DNA from: Dermatemys mawii
Taxonomy: Eukaryota > Chordata > Testudines > Dermatemydidae
Length of the DNA stretch: 64,000 bases
Direction of reading: 5' to 3'
Assembly: GCA_007922305.1 (NCBI GenBank)
Contig: ML677358.1
Coordinates: forward strand, 15,893,564-15,957,563
The notes below the pieces were generated by a model. It saw only the letters and a program-made list of their open reading frames with translations. It ran no database searches and was not told the origin of the DNA. Every line of letters starts with the position of its first letter. Position 1 is the first letter of the stretch. This document shows, piece by piece, positions 11,201-24,045 of the stretch. The translations under genes were made by a program, and so were the position numbers.

Positions 11201-12540
11201 GATGAGCGGTGTTATCCCTTTAAGGCACAGCTATGCTTCCCCCAGGAGGCTGAATGCCTTCAAAAGCTTCCTGGCACATGGAGCAGATGCATGTGTTGCT
11301 CCAGCCCTTTTAGCATGTGACTTACACCCCTGCTGCAAGGGCTGGTGCAGAAGGGCGCCAGGCCTGTGCCCCTCTTGCCTTCCCTGGCTGCTGGGTGTGC
11401 CCCAAAGGGGGCTAGTGGGAGGAGAAGCCATCTTATGATTGAAGGGCCTGCAATTCTGCCTGGCATTATATCAGGTCAAGTGAGGGGGCAAGTAACCGTG
11501 GGCCTTCCCTCCCCCAGAAGTGCCTCCATGTCTGGGTCAGGCAGGATCTGGCCTCTTGTTGTTTTCATTAAAATCCCCCTGGGGAAATCGCCTTGGGCCA
11601 GGTCCTAATCACATTTACATCTGTGTCAAGCAGCAGCAGTTCCATTCCTGTGATTTTATTGCCCGTCTTGCAATATCTGGCCCTTTCTTTAAAGTCCCAG
11701 CTCCTGGAATCATGGGGTAATGTGGGCATCTGTTTTCATAGTGTAATAGGGAGGTCTGTCATCTTTAAGGAGAGATGGGGCCTGGGACCAGCCATTCCCT
11801 GTTCCATGACAGAGTCTCCTCAAGGTTCCAGGCGTTCTAGAGCACACAAGGGCCTAGGACTGGCAGAAGCAGATGCTGGCAGATGGGAAGTAGTAGCGAG
11901 AAAGAAGTGTGTGAGTCCAAGGACTAAGGGAGGCTCTGTGGAAAGGGGGCTGGAGTCTGAATACTGGAGGGATGGAGGGGCCTGTCTGTATCATTGCACA
12001 GTCCCAAGACGGAGGACTGTGATCATCCTTAACAAAAGGGAAGGAGTTGAATCCAGGAATAAGGGTGAGCTTGAAGCTCCAAGAGGAAAGGGCTGGTCCT
12101 GAAGGGCCAATGGAACAGCAAAGACTTAACACATTAGAGACCTCAGGAACAGGAGTTTTTCTTTGAGTACCCTAAACTGTAAATACGTTATTGGGAGATC
12201 CAGCCACCTGCTATACAGAGAAAAGTTGGAAAATGTGACCTGAATGTGACCCTAAAGGCTCCAAACCCAGAAGGCAAAGCAAAACAAACCCCAGCTTATT
12301 TTTTTTATGTCATGATTTTTGAGGCCAGACTCTTAATTCTGGAATACCTGGCAATACTGGATTGATGTAAAAGTCCTATGAGAGGGAGAACCAGGTCCCG
12401 TCATTTATGGGACAGACCTTGACCCATACTCCAGTGCCTCTGTAGTCACGTCCCCAGAAGGGAAGAGGATACCCATTGGAGGGGCATGGCCGGAGCAGTA
12501 CTGGGCTCCACAGAACTCTGACCAGCAGAAGGACAACTTG
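8210..12540. other. Intronic stretch, mostly unrecognised
   Basis: Apart from an antisense LINE/SINE tail at 10740-10830 I recognise nothing. A 139-codon minus frame (9055-9474) contains an acidic/serine stretch SSGSDSDLSPSSPS, and a 169-codon plus frame lies at 11593-12102. Neither has a known domain, splice-site context or an obvious relative, so both are left uncalled. Confidence 0.5.
10740..10830 (-). repeat. LINE/SINE 3' tail, antisense
   Basis: TAATAATTTGTAGTATATTT, then TCATAGCACCTGTCATCCCA and CAAAGCACTTTACAGG, is the reverse-orientation form of the same type of tail found at 26430 and 29590. Confidence 0.55.
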
Positions 12541-13338
12541 TGGGGTTGCCAACTTTCTAACCACACAAAATCGAACACCCTAGCCCCACCCCTTCCCCGA
12601 GGTCCTACCCCTGCTCACTACATTCCCCCTCCCTCAGTGGCTCGCTCTCCCCCACCCTCACTCACTTTCACTCGGCTAGGGCGGGGAGTGGGGTGCAGGA
12701 GGGTGTGAGGGCTCTAACCGGGGGTGCGGGCTCCAGGATATGGCCAGAAATGAGGGGCCCAGGTTGCGGGAGGGGGATTAGAGTGCGGGAGAGGACTCTG
12801 GGCTGGTGCAAGGGTTGGGGTACAGGAGGGATTAGTGCTCTGGCTGGGGCTGTGCGCTCTAGGGTGTGGCCGGGGATGAGGGGTTTGGGGTGCAGAAGGG
12901 GGTTCTGGGTTTGGGAGGGCTCAGGCTTCGGGCAGGGGCTCAGAGTTGGGTCGCAGGCCTACCTCGGTTAGTTCCCAGTCAGGGCTAAGGAGGGCTTCCT
13001 GCCTGCCCTGGCACTGTGCTGCACCCCAGAAGCAGCCAGAAGGTTCAGGTCCTAGGCGGGGGAGCCAGGGGTTTCCGCGCGCTGCTCTCGCCCACAGGCA
13101 CAGCCCTCTCACAGCTCCCATTGACCACGTGCCCCCACACCTCCCAGCCTAGGACCTGGATCTGCTGGGCACTTCTGGGGTGCAGCGTGGTGCCAGGTCA
13201 GGTAGGGACTAGCCTGCCTTAACCCCACTGTGCCGTCGACAGGACTTTTAACGGGCCGGTCGGTGGTGCTGCCTGAAGCTGCCAGATTCCCTTTATGACC
13301 AGGAGTTCCGGTCAAAAACCAGACCGCTAGTCACCCTA
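12541..13338. mobile_element. GC-rich non-autonomous element, about 800 bp
   Basis: A compositional island in an AT-rich intron. The left end GGGGTTGCCAACTTTCTAAC and the right end GACCGCTAGTCACCCTAA are of the TIR types seen in other elements here. The interior has degenerate tandem units around GGTGCGGGCTCC, GGCCGGGGATGAGGGG and TTGGGGTGCAGAAGGGGG. No transposase frame is present; the short open frames at 12693-13315 reflect GC richness. It could be a composite of two nested elements. Confidence 0.6.
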
Positions 13339-13499
13339 ATCTCTTGAGGGCCATTAACAAAAGGGACCACTTAGAGACTGCCAAAGGTTGAATCGGTATC
13401 TAGCAATCCTAAGAATCAAAGGATTCTTCTTTGCCTCCCCGCCCCCTTCACCTCCTAGAGCATGTGTCAAGCAGAAAGAGTTTAGCTGGACTCAAAGAT

Positions 13500-13575
13500 C
13501 AGGACCTATATCTGCCCGTAAATCACCTTGCACACTGTTGCGCTACACAAATAAGATGTGACAATAATAACCATA
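13500..13575 (+). repeat. LINE/SINE 3' tail
   Basis: AATCACCTTGCACACTGTTG and GCTACACAAATAAGATGTGA followed by CAATAATAA resemble an L2/L3-type tail. Short and decayed. Confidence 0.4.
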
Positions 13576-15487
13576 GGCATGCAAAGGGGCAAATGTAGGA
13601 TCCTTTTGTTTTTTCTAATAGCCTGGGATCTTAAACTGTTTTCTGCTGCTGCTGCTTGATTGTCTTGGTTACAAAAGCATTGCTCTTCTCCTTTAAGGGG
13701 AGTTGTATTTGGAGCTTAAATGTTTTCAAAGGTGGCAAAAACTGTCGACAGGGAAGTAGGGAGGCAGTTTGTAACCCCCTGGAGTTTGCACAAGAGCAAC
13801 TAGATTAATTTGGGTGGGATGGAATGAAAAAATAGTCAAAGTCATGCTATTAATAGGGACTGTCCCTTCCAAATAGGGGTAGTTGCAATGTCTAATATTT
13901 GGCAGCATGCCTTTAAGAGGGATTTTTCTGTCCTCATAGCCACATGGGCTGATTCTGGAGGGTAACATCAGAAAACTTTTTATTAGCATTCACAGATGTG
14001 ACAGGTACCAAGTGGTTGTTTTTGCTTCTTTGCCCAGTGCAGGAGCAGCTGTGGTTTTCATGTCTCTTTGCAAAAATACTCTTCCCTTTCAGAGTGCAAG
14101 GCTCTTGGGTTTGCATTTGTTTCTCCTGTTCTAGCATTTGGGTCAAAATGCCCCTTGAAGATTTTTCTTTGAAAAGGAAATCAAAGATATGAAACTATAA
14201 ATGCTTCTCCCCCACCCCTTCTTCTGTGAAAAATAATCCTGTGTCCCCATCCGATATGCCTGATCCTGATTGTGGATATGATCCAAACTGCTTCTGTTTG
14301 GAAGGATTTGCAGATAGCTAATTTACCCCTGGAGAGGACCTACGCATTAAAGGGAGAGTCTGGAAACCAACTGCTTCCCCATCCCCCTCCTTTTCCCCAG
14401 AAGGCTGGCTTAACAGAAGCTGAGAGAATTTACTACTGTGACAAACTGCAGAGGGACGGAGACTGTATAAATATCAAGCTAGAAAAGCTAACCTGATTCC
14501 CTTCAGTGTTGCTCTTGCTTTTCATATTTGGGAGGAAACGCTCAGACTGGCTGATCAGTATTTGCAGCACCAGTCATCCCGTGCCCATGTGGGAGAGGAA
14601 GCAAAGCATCCCTTTCCCCATATGGCTGTCAAATAACATGCAATGGCTGTTGTAGGAGGTGATGATCTTGCGGTGACTTTCAGGGACATTTGGAATGGAA
14701 GAGACAGAGGTGGCTGGGTGGCTCAGGGGAACACAAAGATTGCCATGCGGACAGTAGGTTTCTCTTGTAAAACCATTTGAGCTTGATAATGACAGTCACT
14801 GCTGGCTATTTATTGGCATATGTGAAAGCCTCAGAGTGAACAGATGTCCCTATCTCAAAAATCACTGTAATGCAACCAGCTCCATGGCTGGCCAGTTCTC
14901 TGGAGAGGCCATGGACCGGCTGGGAAGAGTCTGAAAGCTAACCTCTGACCTGAAGAGGAAGTGGCTGCAACAATAGGGTGAGGCTTATTGGAAGCATGCG
15001 GTGTGCCCGCTTGCAGCATGGCTCTGAATGCTATCATGCTCCGCAGAATAAGATGGATGTTTTTTTTCTGGGCAGTGGGACTGTCAATCAGCGCTTGTCC
15101 CCATGCCAGTGCTAATGAGTCCAGGCTGGCCAGTGCTGTGGTCATCCCTGAAAAGGCCAAGTTTCAGGAGCAGCCCTTCGGTGGCCGACACCAAAGAGAC
15201 ACTCTCCTGGGAATCCGGAGCCAATACTTTTGGGGATTCCCCACAGCTAATCAGCATGTGATGGAAACTAGGGGAAATCATACTGGATTTTGTTATTAAA
15301 ACTTAGAAAGAAGGGGCCCAACCCTGGAAACTGTAGGGATCATGCATGTCTGTATTAGACAGACATCTTCCAAGCAAATTCATTTCTTTCATGCGGCTAT
15401 GTTACAGGTCAGCGATTGTGTAAACACCTTTGTTTTCAAGTCAGTAAGGGCCCTTGAATGTGCTGTACAATCTGTGTTCACTGTCTC
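13576..15487. other. Intronic stretch without recognised features
   Basis: Non-repetitive-looking intron with a pyrimidine-rich patch near 14370-14400 and no exon-like frame bounded by splice sites that I could identify. Confidence 0.5.
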
Positions 15488-15625
15488 TAGATCAGCGGTG
15501 AGTATCCTGTTGGCCAGCTGCAATGACAGTTTGTTTACATTGACCGTCTGCATGCACGGCCGCTTGCATCTCTCAGTGGCTGTGATTCACCGTTCCCGGC
15601 CAATGGGAGCTGCAGGAGTGGGAGT
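15488..15625. repeat. Fragment of a dispersed reptile-type repeat
   Basis: TCTAGATCAGCGGTGAG and the stretch TTCCCGGCCAATGGGAGCTG resemble parts of a dispersed GC-rich repeat I associate with turtles. Boundaries and family are uncertain. Confidence 0.3.
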
Positions 15626-17622
15626 TAATCACTGTGTCGCTCCGCTCAGGATACCTGGACCCATAAGCTATTCTGTTACCACTTGGCCTCAGCAAGGGAG
15701 AATGTTGCTGGAACTTAGACCGCAAGTCAGCTCCCTGCCACACCTGTCCGTCCAGCCTTGTGCACCAGCATAACACACCGGCAGGGTGCACATATCAGAT
15801 CCTTGTCTAGCGGCTGGTCCACTATAGGATAACAGCCTACTACCACTGTGAGCTAATGCAGTTACAGACTTATATATACCTTGATCTAGAGAAGTATGTG
15901 ATAGTAAAAGTCTTGGGTTCAAAACCTGCTACTGACCAATGCAGAAGGTCACTGCACATGACTATGGAATAAGATCTGCCCTTCTGTTTCTAAGAGTGCC
16001 ACAAAACTAATGTAACTAAAAAACCCGCCCAAAGTATATTTGATTCCAAACCATTTTGTGCAATGTAGCAAGTAGTGAATCTCACATCGGGCTCAATCGG
16101 AGCATCTCTCTTACTGCTGACGGAGTCGATCTCCCCCTAATTAATATTTTATCCTGTTGATGCAACTTGTCCACTTATTTTCCCAGTTGTTTGCTATATG
16201 GATTTCCCAAATTGTTTCCTCGGGGCACTCGCAGAATCAAGATCTTGCATCTCAAAATCTCCTTGTAGCTCAATTATTGAAATTTCTATCTGTAAAATGT
16301 ATGCGTTTTTAATTAAGCGCAGCAAAAATAGCCTGGAGGAAGTCTGAAAGTGAGAGGAACATTCTGCTAAAAAAGCCCAACTCGATTGGAAGTTGCAGCA
16401 TGAGGAATTTCTGGCACTGCCAAAACCCCTGGAATAGCGGGGTGCAGGGAACAAGGCACTGTACAGATAAGGCCAACCTATAACAGCGATGCCTGAAGCT
16501 GAAGCCACCAGGAAGGCTGTCTGCTGGGGAAATGTTCCCAGCTGAACAACAAAGATAGGAAGCCACAACATGCAACCTACTTTAGGGTCAGCATGGTATG
16601 GGATTCCTCCCCACATTACAGGAAGCTGCAAAATTGACTTAACACCGCTCCCCCCATAATGGGACCAGGAGGAGAAAAACCATTCCATACTCCATGGCCA
16701 GTCAGAGAGGTCTAGGAATCTGTCTTGCTTCAGAGCCCATGCCCTGCTGTCTATAGGACAATAATCCTAAAGTATGGCTTTTATGGGGTTTTTGATTCAT
16801 GATGCATAGTGGCCCAGTGGAGAGCATTAATTTGTCATGGGTTCCTCCTCACCCCCCATCCCCATTTATGCAAACTTCTGACCAGCCAGGAACTTTCTCA
16901 CAGGAGCACCTGGAACCCGGGGAAAAGCTCGTCCGTGAATCGATGCACTCTGTGAAGATTTCTCAGTGACTAGCATTGCAGACGGTCTGACCCTGGGCAC
17001 GCACAAAAAAGATTGCCAGTGCAAATCCGACTTGAAACACACGTCAGGTTGATATATGGCTCTTGATGAAAGGGGAGACAATTGGATCATGGGCCAGAAG
17101 TGCAACATAGTTACTCTGTCCCCTACCTGTGAACAAGGGCCCCCTGAGCCAATGCAGAATCCTTTTAAATTCAGTGAAATGCCATACAGGCCCGGGGGGA
17201 TGGGGATGGCTGTGCTAACAAATCCAGGTGCAAAAATAAGGCCTAAATATATAGCAGGTGTACAGATGCCTTTTGGGATGATTGTGTAACAGACACATGA
17301 TTGTCCTCTGACATTTACACATGCACCTGCTGTCTAGGCTTGGCGGTGGCTTGGTTGTCACATCGAATGAGATTCCCAGTCTCTGCTAAACCTGTTAAGC
17401 CTCTTTAATAAGCCCTGTTGTTTTACAATTTAAATGTTACTGATTTCCCAATAAATCTCAGTCCCGTTTACATACAGCCATGCGGGAATTCTGTATACAG
17501 CGGGACTTCGTTATGCTGTCCTCCAAACTGTATGCTGTCCAGTTCACACACTGTGACCTGGCTGTGCCACTTGAATGCCCAGCAGAGATTTCATAGGGCA
17601 ATGGAACCTGTCTTCCCTTCTC
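15626..17622. other. Intronic stretch without recognised features
   Basis: The longest frame is a 164-codon minus frame at 16194-16688 with no recognised domain and a second overlapping minus frame. I treat it as chance. Confidence 0.5.
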
Positions 17623-17748
17623 TGGGCCAGATTTTAGTACCTTGACTCACTCACACCTTACACTACAAGTGGGTCTATTCATTTCATTGAGATTACTCCT
17701 GGAGCAAGACATTACTCAGCCTGAGTAGGGGTGGTGGGATCTGATCCT
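17623..17748. mobile_element. Palindromic inverted-repeat element
   Basis: Ends GGGCCAGATTTTAGTACC and GGTGGGATCTGATCC are related by inversion. The centre, CATTTCATTGAGATTACTCC, is the decayed turning point of a palindrome whose arms contain ACTCACACCTTACACTACAA and the approximate inverse GAGCAAGACATTACTCAGCC. Confidence 0.5.
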
Positions 17749-18348
17749 TAATAATTGTGAATTCTGTTCTATACAGGCTCTTAAAATTTGCTCATCACTG
17801 TAGAATCTCAGCACCTTCTGGCAATGAGCATATTAAAGATGTGACTAACATTTGTCCCGTGTTTGTTTTCTCATCCTCTTCCCAAGGAAGAAGTGTGTGC
17901 AATGGAGGATCTTGCTTTGGTAGAGTTTATTTATTTAATACGCATGTTGCTGTGTATTAGAGAAGGCAAGGCCAAAGCACTGTGCCTTACACTTGAAGCA
18001 GAAGGTAGTAAGGTTTGTGATGGTCCTTAGTTCCTGGAGGAGTTCATTCCATGAGGTACATGTCCATACTACTTACGTTTTTATTTGGACTTTTATAAAA
18101 ATGTGGCTATACATTGCTACTAGCTGGTGCCAATTATGATGGTGGTTTCCACTAGGATCTGGAATGAGACCACCAGTTCATTTCATATAGTCCACAGAAT
18201 GAAAGCAACCTGAAGTCAGGGCAATCCCAAGTAACAAATGGATAAAAGGGTCCATCCATATCACTGCACCCTATCCCCAAAGTAATCGGACAATGTCTGC
18301 TCAGTTAGCTACACACACAGGGAAAGATGTAATTCCTACCCGCTGGGT

Positions 18349-18472
18349 AGAGTTGACCAGATGTCCTGATTTTATAGGGACAGTCCTGATTTTTGGGTCT
18401 TTTTCTTATATGGGCTCCTATTACCCCCCACCCCTGTCCCGATTTTTCACACTTGTTGTCTGGTCACCCTAC
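18349..18472. mobile_element. Short TIR element, GGGTGACCAGA type
   Basis: The left end AGAGTTGACCAGATGTCCTG and the right end TTGTCTGGTCACCCTA are inverted repeats, with a second internal match TCCTGATTTT/GATTTTTCAC. The flanks CGCTGGGT and CCCTGGGT look like an 8-bp target duplication with one mismatch, which would suit the hAT superfamily. A sister copy is at 34654-34779. Confidence 0.75.
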
Positions 18473-18479
18473 CCCTGGG

Positions 18480-19439
18480 TCATACAATCTAGAGTTAGGC
18501 ATACACAGAGTTCTCACCTTAGAGGGTCCAGTCTCAAAGCAAGAGAGAGTACTCTTGCTTTGCTTGGAAACCACCTGTTGTAACTTGGATGGGTTGAAAC
18601 CAAACAGGCTTCCTGGATGAAAGGTGTTTTGATGGCTGTTGTCTTGCCCTTGCTACAGAGTGTGCAAGAGGAGGAAACAGTCAACTGGAGAGCTGGATGG
18701 GAGTTGTTGTGGATAGAGAAGCCGCAGAATAAACCTTAGGCCTCAGGGAGCCATGTTCTCTTCTTGAGGTTGCTTAGCTATCATGGAATCATTTCAAGTG
18801 CCCACTTTTTTCACTCCACAAACCCATCAAGTGGCATTAATGACCCGCATTGCCTTCGTACATATCACTGTTGGCTGCCATCCAATAACGTGAAGAAGCA
18901 AGTGAGATAAAATAACGAAACTAGAACAAAATGCACATTGAACTTGAGTGTCAGAAGACTGCCATATGCAAATGTGAAGCCTTCGTTGTTTGGTAATAGG
19001 GAGGTGGAAGTTCTCCCAGCTACCCACGCAACCCTCTTGAAAAATGTTCATGCCAAAGGGAAATTCCCCGAGAGACCTTGTGTATCGTGGTATCCAGTCC
19101 ATAGGAAATAGCAAGCCTTTCGGTTCTGTTGCACTCAAAGCTTCACCAGCGCTGGGATTTAATAGTGAAAAACATTCTGTCTACACAGCAACCCACTCCC
19201 AAATACAGCTGTATTGATGTTAGCAATTCTATAAGCCTTCTTGTGGATCAGGTGCAGGCATATTCAGCACGGGGCAAATGGGTTTGAAATGCTGCAGACC
19301 AGGCCCATGAAAGAGAGCAGCAGGGACAGCAGCAGAAACAATTTGAATGTAGGTGTTTTATTGGGCGTAGGGGGAAATTAGGTGAGTCTGTTTCTCCTCA
19401 GACCCTCTCTGAGAGACAGGTTGAAAAGATGAATGGTTT
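18480..19439. other. Intronic stretch without recognised features
   Basis: No exon, RNA gene or identifiable repeat between the TIR element at 18349 and the AT-rich repeat at 19440. Confidence 0.5.
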
Positions 19440-19850
19440 CGGAGCCTGCCCATGAAGGTTTTTTAATTAATAAATAAAACACGACGCTGTGTGGCGGATG
19501 GAAGTTCTGCTTCATGAAGGATTCTGAGAGTTCAAAATTTGGCTTTCTTCTGAATTGGAATGAAAAGCAAAATTGCCGAAGTTCTCCATAAAGGAAAGTT
19601 CCTGGGTACAGATTGTTTGGGGATTGATTGACATGTTCTGTTTTGATTTGGAATTTTTTGTACATGTTGCATTATATTCTACACTGCAAAATTGAAACAA
19701 AAAAACAACCTGCAAAGTGATTTCAAAATGAAAAACTGATAGATTTCATTCCAAAAAACTGTCCACAGGATATTTTGACACTGTCAGAACATTTCCCCCC
19801 ATTTTTCTTCTGATACAAAATTCTGGTGAAATCAGCCCAGTTTCACCAAG
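19440..19850. repeat. Diverged AT-rich dispersed repeat (probable)
   Basis: Runs of TTTGGAATTTTTTGTACATG, CAAAATTGAAACAAAAAAAC and AATGAAAAACTGATAGATTT give a texture shared with about 31010-31350 and 54030-54340. I believe these are members of one decayed AT-rich family, but I cannot name it or place its ends. Confidence 0.35.
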
Positions 19851-21974
19851 TGTTTTTAACTCAATTAAACTGTGGGTTCCAACAGAATATGGCTCCAGTA
19901 AATACAAAGATTTCTAGGGGAGGAGCTAAGGAAGAGGGATTGCATGTCTTTCACGCTGCTTCCCCTCTCATCACAGTGAAAAATTCAGAAGGATTTTATA
20001 CGAAGCAGAAACCGTGGCAGATAACAGTTGGAAATGAGATTCGTGTTATCTTTTCTGCCAGCCTCCCCCTTGAAATGTAAATAAATAAGGTCAGAGACAC
20101 AGATAATGAGACCCAAGGGTAAGTGAGTAAAAACCCCAAATCATGGGGTTTTTAGGTTGTGTTGCTGCAAAATGCCAGATGAGCAGCTGTATAAGAAGAA
20201 ATTAGACCTCTATACCCAAGCAGATGAGATGAGAGTTGCCCTAGAGAAACAGTGGTGCGTTAGGCTAATGAACAAACAGAAACAGTGGCATCCGGGATCC
20301 TGCAAAGACCTTCCCTGGCTCACTGTTGACACCTGAGCAAAAACCTGCCTGAAACTTGGCTGCTCAATGGCCTATAACTAGCCTGGGCAGAATCTGAATC
20401 TGTATAATTTTGATGGATAATATTTTTAAGTATTTTTATCTTAAACTTAAATTTTCACTGTTTCATGAAATTATGGGGCATCAGACAATGGGCAGGGGTC
20501 AGGCAATAACTATTTAATAGCAGCAGGTGTTGAGATTCAAAAAATTAAAGCTTTATAATCGCTAAAACCCAAATTGTCAATGTCGTATGTCAAGTTATAC
20601 AAAGTAAATACCCTTAAATCAAACCCTAATAAGTTCTCCAGCAGCATTTTTCCTACTTTGTGTCTCTGTATATTTCAATTACTATCAAGGGAAATATCTT
20701 TTCATTGGCCTGTGTGTGTGTGCGGGGGCGGGGGTGTGTGGAATCCACCTTTATCAACATCTAGCGATAAAAATCTAATCCCCTAAGCCTACCTCTAACA
20801 AGCTTAAAAGTGGTCTAGTGAGACTGCGATTTTAGTGGTGATTACAAAGACTTTCTGAGCTTCCGGTCTGTCAGAATAGCTGCTGACTCAACATTCAATA
20901 AGGCAGGACGGGAACACTCTGGCTGCACCGTGCATAGCATTTTAACTAGGAACTAGCCATCCCCAAGGGAGAAGGAAGTCTGCAAAGGCCCTTTTGTTAT
21001 AAGAGGCAGTAGATACCTAAACAGCCGGCCTGTCGGATTCCTCCGTTCATAACGGTCCCTCCTCCAAATGAGAGTGAATTGTTTTCATGCTGGGAATGGT
21101 GTCACCCTGCTATTGTATGTGCTGCGCTGCGGGGGTTACGTTCTCAGGACCTCAGCTGCCGACGGGGAGCAGGCCGCAGCGTTGCGGGAGGAGATGGAAT
21201 TGTGATTCCGTGGGAGGAGGATTTAGGTGAGGTCTTCTCGCCTTTTGTTTCCTGCATGGCGCTCTGAATGTTCCGAGCGGTTCCTTTGTGATTGGTATGA
21301 CTGCTTTATAAGACACCCTGGGCCTCTGATGTTGCAAATGTCAACACTCTAATGGGACCACAGCTGGGGCTCGCCCGCTCGTCGGAAGCCGTTTTTGGTG
21401 AGATTTTGCTGAAAGACATTTCAGCAGAACCCATAACAAAGGTGGTTTGTGCCTTTAGTTGGGAAGCAGGAGGGCTCAGATGTCAGGATTCCTCAGCCCG
21501 CCTGCGGTGGCAATGTGCAGGTTCTTTGCCTCTCCTTTCACCATCTGGTACTGAGAAGCACAAAAGCCAGAGGAGTTTCAATTGCTCTGTGAGTTTGCTG
21601 CAGTCGTCATTAGCTTCCCATTCTCCGTCCTGCTGCCCCTGGTCAGGAGAGCTGGCAGGGAACCGCTTAGCTGCTCTGTTGTGAAGTTAACATGAGCTCC
21701 CACCCTGCGTATTAACCCTGTCTAGTTATATTGATTTTAAAATGTCTACGATGGGGGCAGCTCCTCGGTGCCTCATGTGGATGAAAACACCCCAGTTACA
21801 AACCAGCCTGGTATAACACCAGCCCCTGGTTTTTAACAAAAACAACATGAGAAGATCCAGTTTACTAAAAGGAAACCATATGGGTGCCGCTTGCAGATTG
21901 CATTGATGAGTCTGTGCAGAGATAGAATACAGCTATTTTTGACAGAGGAATTGCTATACAAAAGGCATTCCTTA
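19851..21974. other. Intronic stretch, mostly unrecognised
   Basis: AT-rich repeat-like texture continues to about 20700. A short GTGTGTGTGTGCGGGGGCGG run lies at 20711-20740. From 20800 to 21975 nothing is recognised. Confidence 0.5.
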
Positions 21975-22535
21975 ATCAAATTCACAGATAAAAGGCCGGA
22001 AGAGACCACTGTGATAATTTCGTCTGATATCCTATATGGCCCAGGCCATAGGACTTCCCTGAATGAATTCCCTGTTTGAACTAGAACATTTAGGAGAAGC
22101 ATTCAATCTTGATTTAAAAGTTGCCAGTGATGGAGAATCCACCACAACCATTAGGAAATTGTTCCAATGGTTAATTACTTTAACTGTTAAAAAAATGTGC
22201 TTTATTTCCAGTCTGAATTTTGTCTCACCTCAACTTCCGGCCACTGGATTGTGTTCGATCTTTGCCTGCTAGATTTAAAAGCCCAACATAACATTTTTCC
22301 CTTATAAACTGTGATCGTCACTCCTTAAACTTCCCTTTGTGCAGCTAAATAGATTAGAACGAGCTCTCTGAGTGTCTCACTGTCACTTTTTCAAATTCTT
22401 TAATCATTCTCATGGCACTTCTCTGAACCCTCTTCCAGTTAGCAACATCCTCCAGGACCCGTGGACAAGAGAACTGGGCACATATCCCAGTAAAGGCAGC
22501 ACTAAAATAGACACACTGGCAATTTCGTCTTTAAA
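21975..22535 (-). mobile_element. CR1/L3-type LINE 3' region, antisense, well preserved
   Basis: Antisense landmarks are in order: GGCCGGAAGAGACCACTGTG, GGCCATAGGACTTCCCTGAA, GATGGAGAATCCACCACAAC, AATTGTTCCAATGGTTAATT, AGCTAAATAGATTAGAACGA, GCACTTCTCTGAACCCTCTT and CTGGGCACATATCCCAG. This is the reverse complement of the CR1-family 3' end with its carboxy-terminal coding remnant. It is about 560 bp and truncated at its 5' side near 22535. Confidence 0.85.
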
Positions 22536-22614
22536 TATGAATTCTACCCTTAAGTCCTGTGTTTCTGTTTGTTTAGCATGGCTTCGCTTCATTCTTTGAT
22601 TGAGTTAAAGCGCT

Positions 22615-22735
22615 AAGCCCTGAACCAGCAAAGCACTTAAACATGTGCATAACTTTAACTTGATTCATTGATATCAGTGAGACTATGCTCATGCTTAAAG
22701 TTAAGAATGTGTTTAGGTGCTTTGCTGCATGGGGC
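22615..22735. mobile_element. Palindromic inverted-repeat element
   Basis: Arms CCAGCAAAGCACTTAAACAT (from 22625) and GTGTTTAGGTGCTTTGCTG (ending 22727) pair over about 33 nt, including the internal AACTTTAA and TTAAAGTT steps. The loop is about 36 nt. This matches a common reptile foldback repeat type. Confidence 0.7.
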
Positions 22736-23318
22736 CGTAGCTGACATTTGGGACTGTGAGTTTATAGGAGTTTATGTGCGGGGAAAAAGGGCTGCTGATC
22801 TTCTATTATCCCTTAGCTGGATGCTGTTTCCATTACAAGTGTTTGCAAAGATTTTGAAGAAACAGAAGAGATCAACTGGAAGCTTGCCCATGGAAATCGC
22901 TTCACTCACACCTATGTTGTGATTTACACACGGTCCCGTTCACACACAGAGCACTTAAACTAGTTTGAAACAGGAGAGGAAGCTGTTGCCATGGAACAAG
23001 TTGAGCTCTGGGTCAGCACCAATGCTGGTGCCAGTTTTTGTAATCGGGGGTGGGGGAGGGAAGCAGGAATTGATGGTGGTCTGGAAAGTGGCCCCAACTC
23101 TAGTATTCACCCTGCAGCAGGGGTGCTGGAACAATTTGTATCATGGCGAGACTGACAGCCATCGAATCAAAGTATAAACCCTGTATACAATGGAAGCTAC
23201 TTCAAGCCAGGGGGTGTTGCAGCATCCCCTACACCCTTAGTTTCAGCACCTATGTCCCCATTCTGGATGTTGTGACCTGGTGCACAGGGTTGAAGCTCCA
23301 CTTGGGTTGGGTCATGAC

Positions 23319-23442
23319 TAGGGGTTGCCAGCTTTAGTTGGACGTATTCCTGGAGATCTGATTACTTGCCATAATCTTGAATCAAAGATTCATCTTTAAT
23401 TCCTGGAGACTCCAGGCCAGTCTTGGAAGGTTGGCAACCCTA
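23319..23442. mobile_element. Short TIR element, GGGGTTGCCA type
   Basis: TAGGGGTTGCCAGCTTTAGT at the left is mirrored by GGAAGGTTGGCAACCCTA at the right, and ATTCCTGGAGA is also repeated in both halves. Length is about 124 bp, non-coding. TGAC flanks both sides and may be part of a short target duplication. Confidence 0.7.
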
Positions 23443-23929
23443 TGACAGAGGGGCAGCCAGGCCAAATTTGAAGTAGTGGCACTGCAGCCTGGCACGTGTG
23501 GTGGCAGCACCCCACAATACCCAGGCCCCGTGTCCCAGTGCCAGGAGTGGGGAACTGGGCCTAGCCCTGAGGGACAGGAACTGCAGCTGCTGGCTGAGTG
23601 CATAATAGGCTTGCTCTCCAGCTAAAGGTGCCCACACATGCAGCTAATAGCTGCCGAATGAGGCATTTACCCCTCCCTCTGCCCGCTCCCCATTAACTCT
23701 GCCACTGGTCAGTGCTGCTGCCCCAGAGCCAGGGAGCAGAGCGGGGAGGGCTCTTTCTGCTATAGCAGAAAGGGAAGCTGCTCTCCGCTCTACTTCCTCT
23801 TATCTTAACCCCCTGCATGTACAGTCACACAGACTGGTGGGGCTCCACTCTCCTGTTCTCTGCCTGGAGCAGGCAACACGTGCGCCTCCTGAAAGCTGAG
23901 CTGTTTTGTCTCACCCAAGTCATTGGGCT

Positions 23930-24045
23930 CAGTTTGGGGGTAACTGGGTGAAATGTAATGGCCGGTGTTATACAGGTGTCCATACAGACTATGATCAAAT
24001 GGTCCCTGCTGACCTTACCATTGATCAATGTGTGATCATGGGCCA
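23930..24045 (+). mobile_element. CR1 3' tail, sense
   Basis: GTAACTGGGTGAAATGTAAT, GGCCGGTGTTATACAGGTGT and ATCAAATGGTCCCTGCTGAC follow the CR1 3'-UTR pattern (a tail like GTGTTATACAGGAGGTCAGA then AATGGTCCCTTCTGGCC). Short and decayed. Confidence 0.65.

Noticed and set aside
11593..12102. 169-codon plus-strand open frame
   Set aside because: No recognisable domain or splice context; composition like surrounding intron.
16194..16688. 164-codon minus-strand open frame with hydrophobic stretches
   Set aside because: Hydrophobic runs do not form a clear signal peptide or membrane domain order; no relatives recognised.
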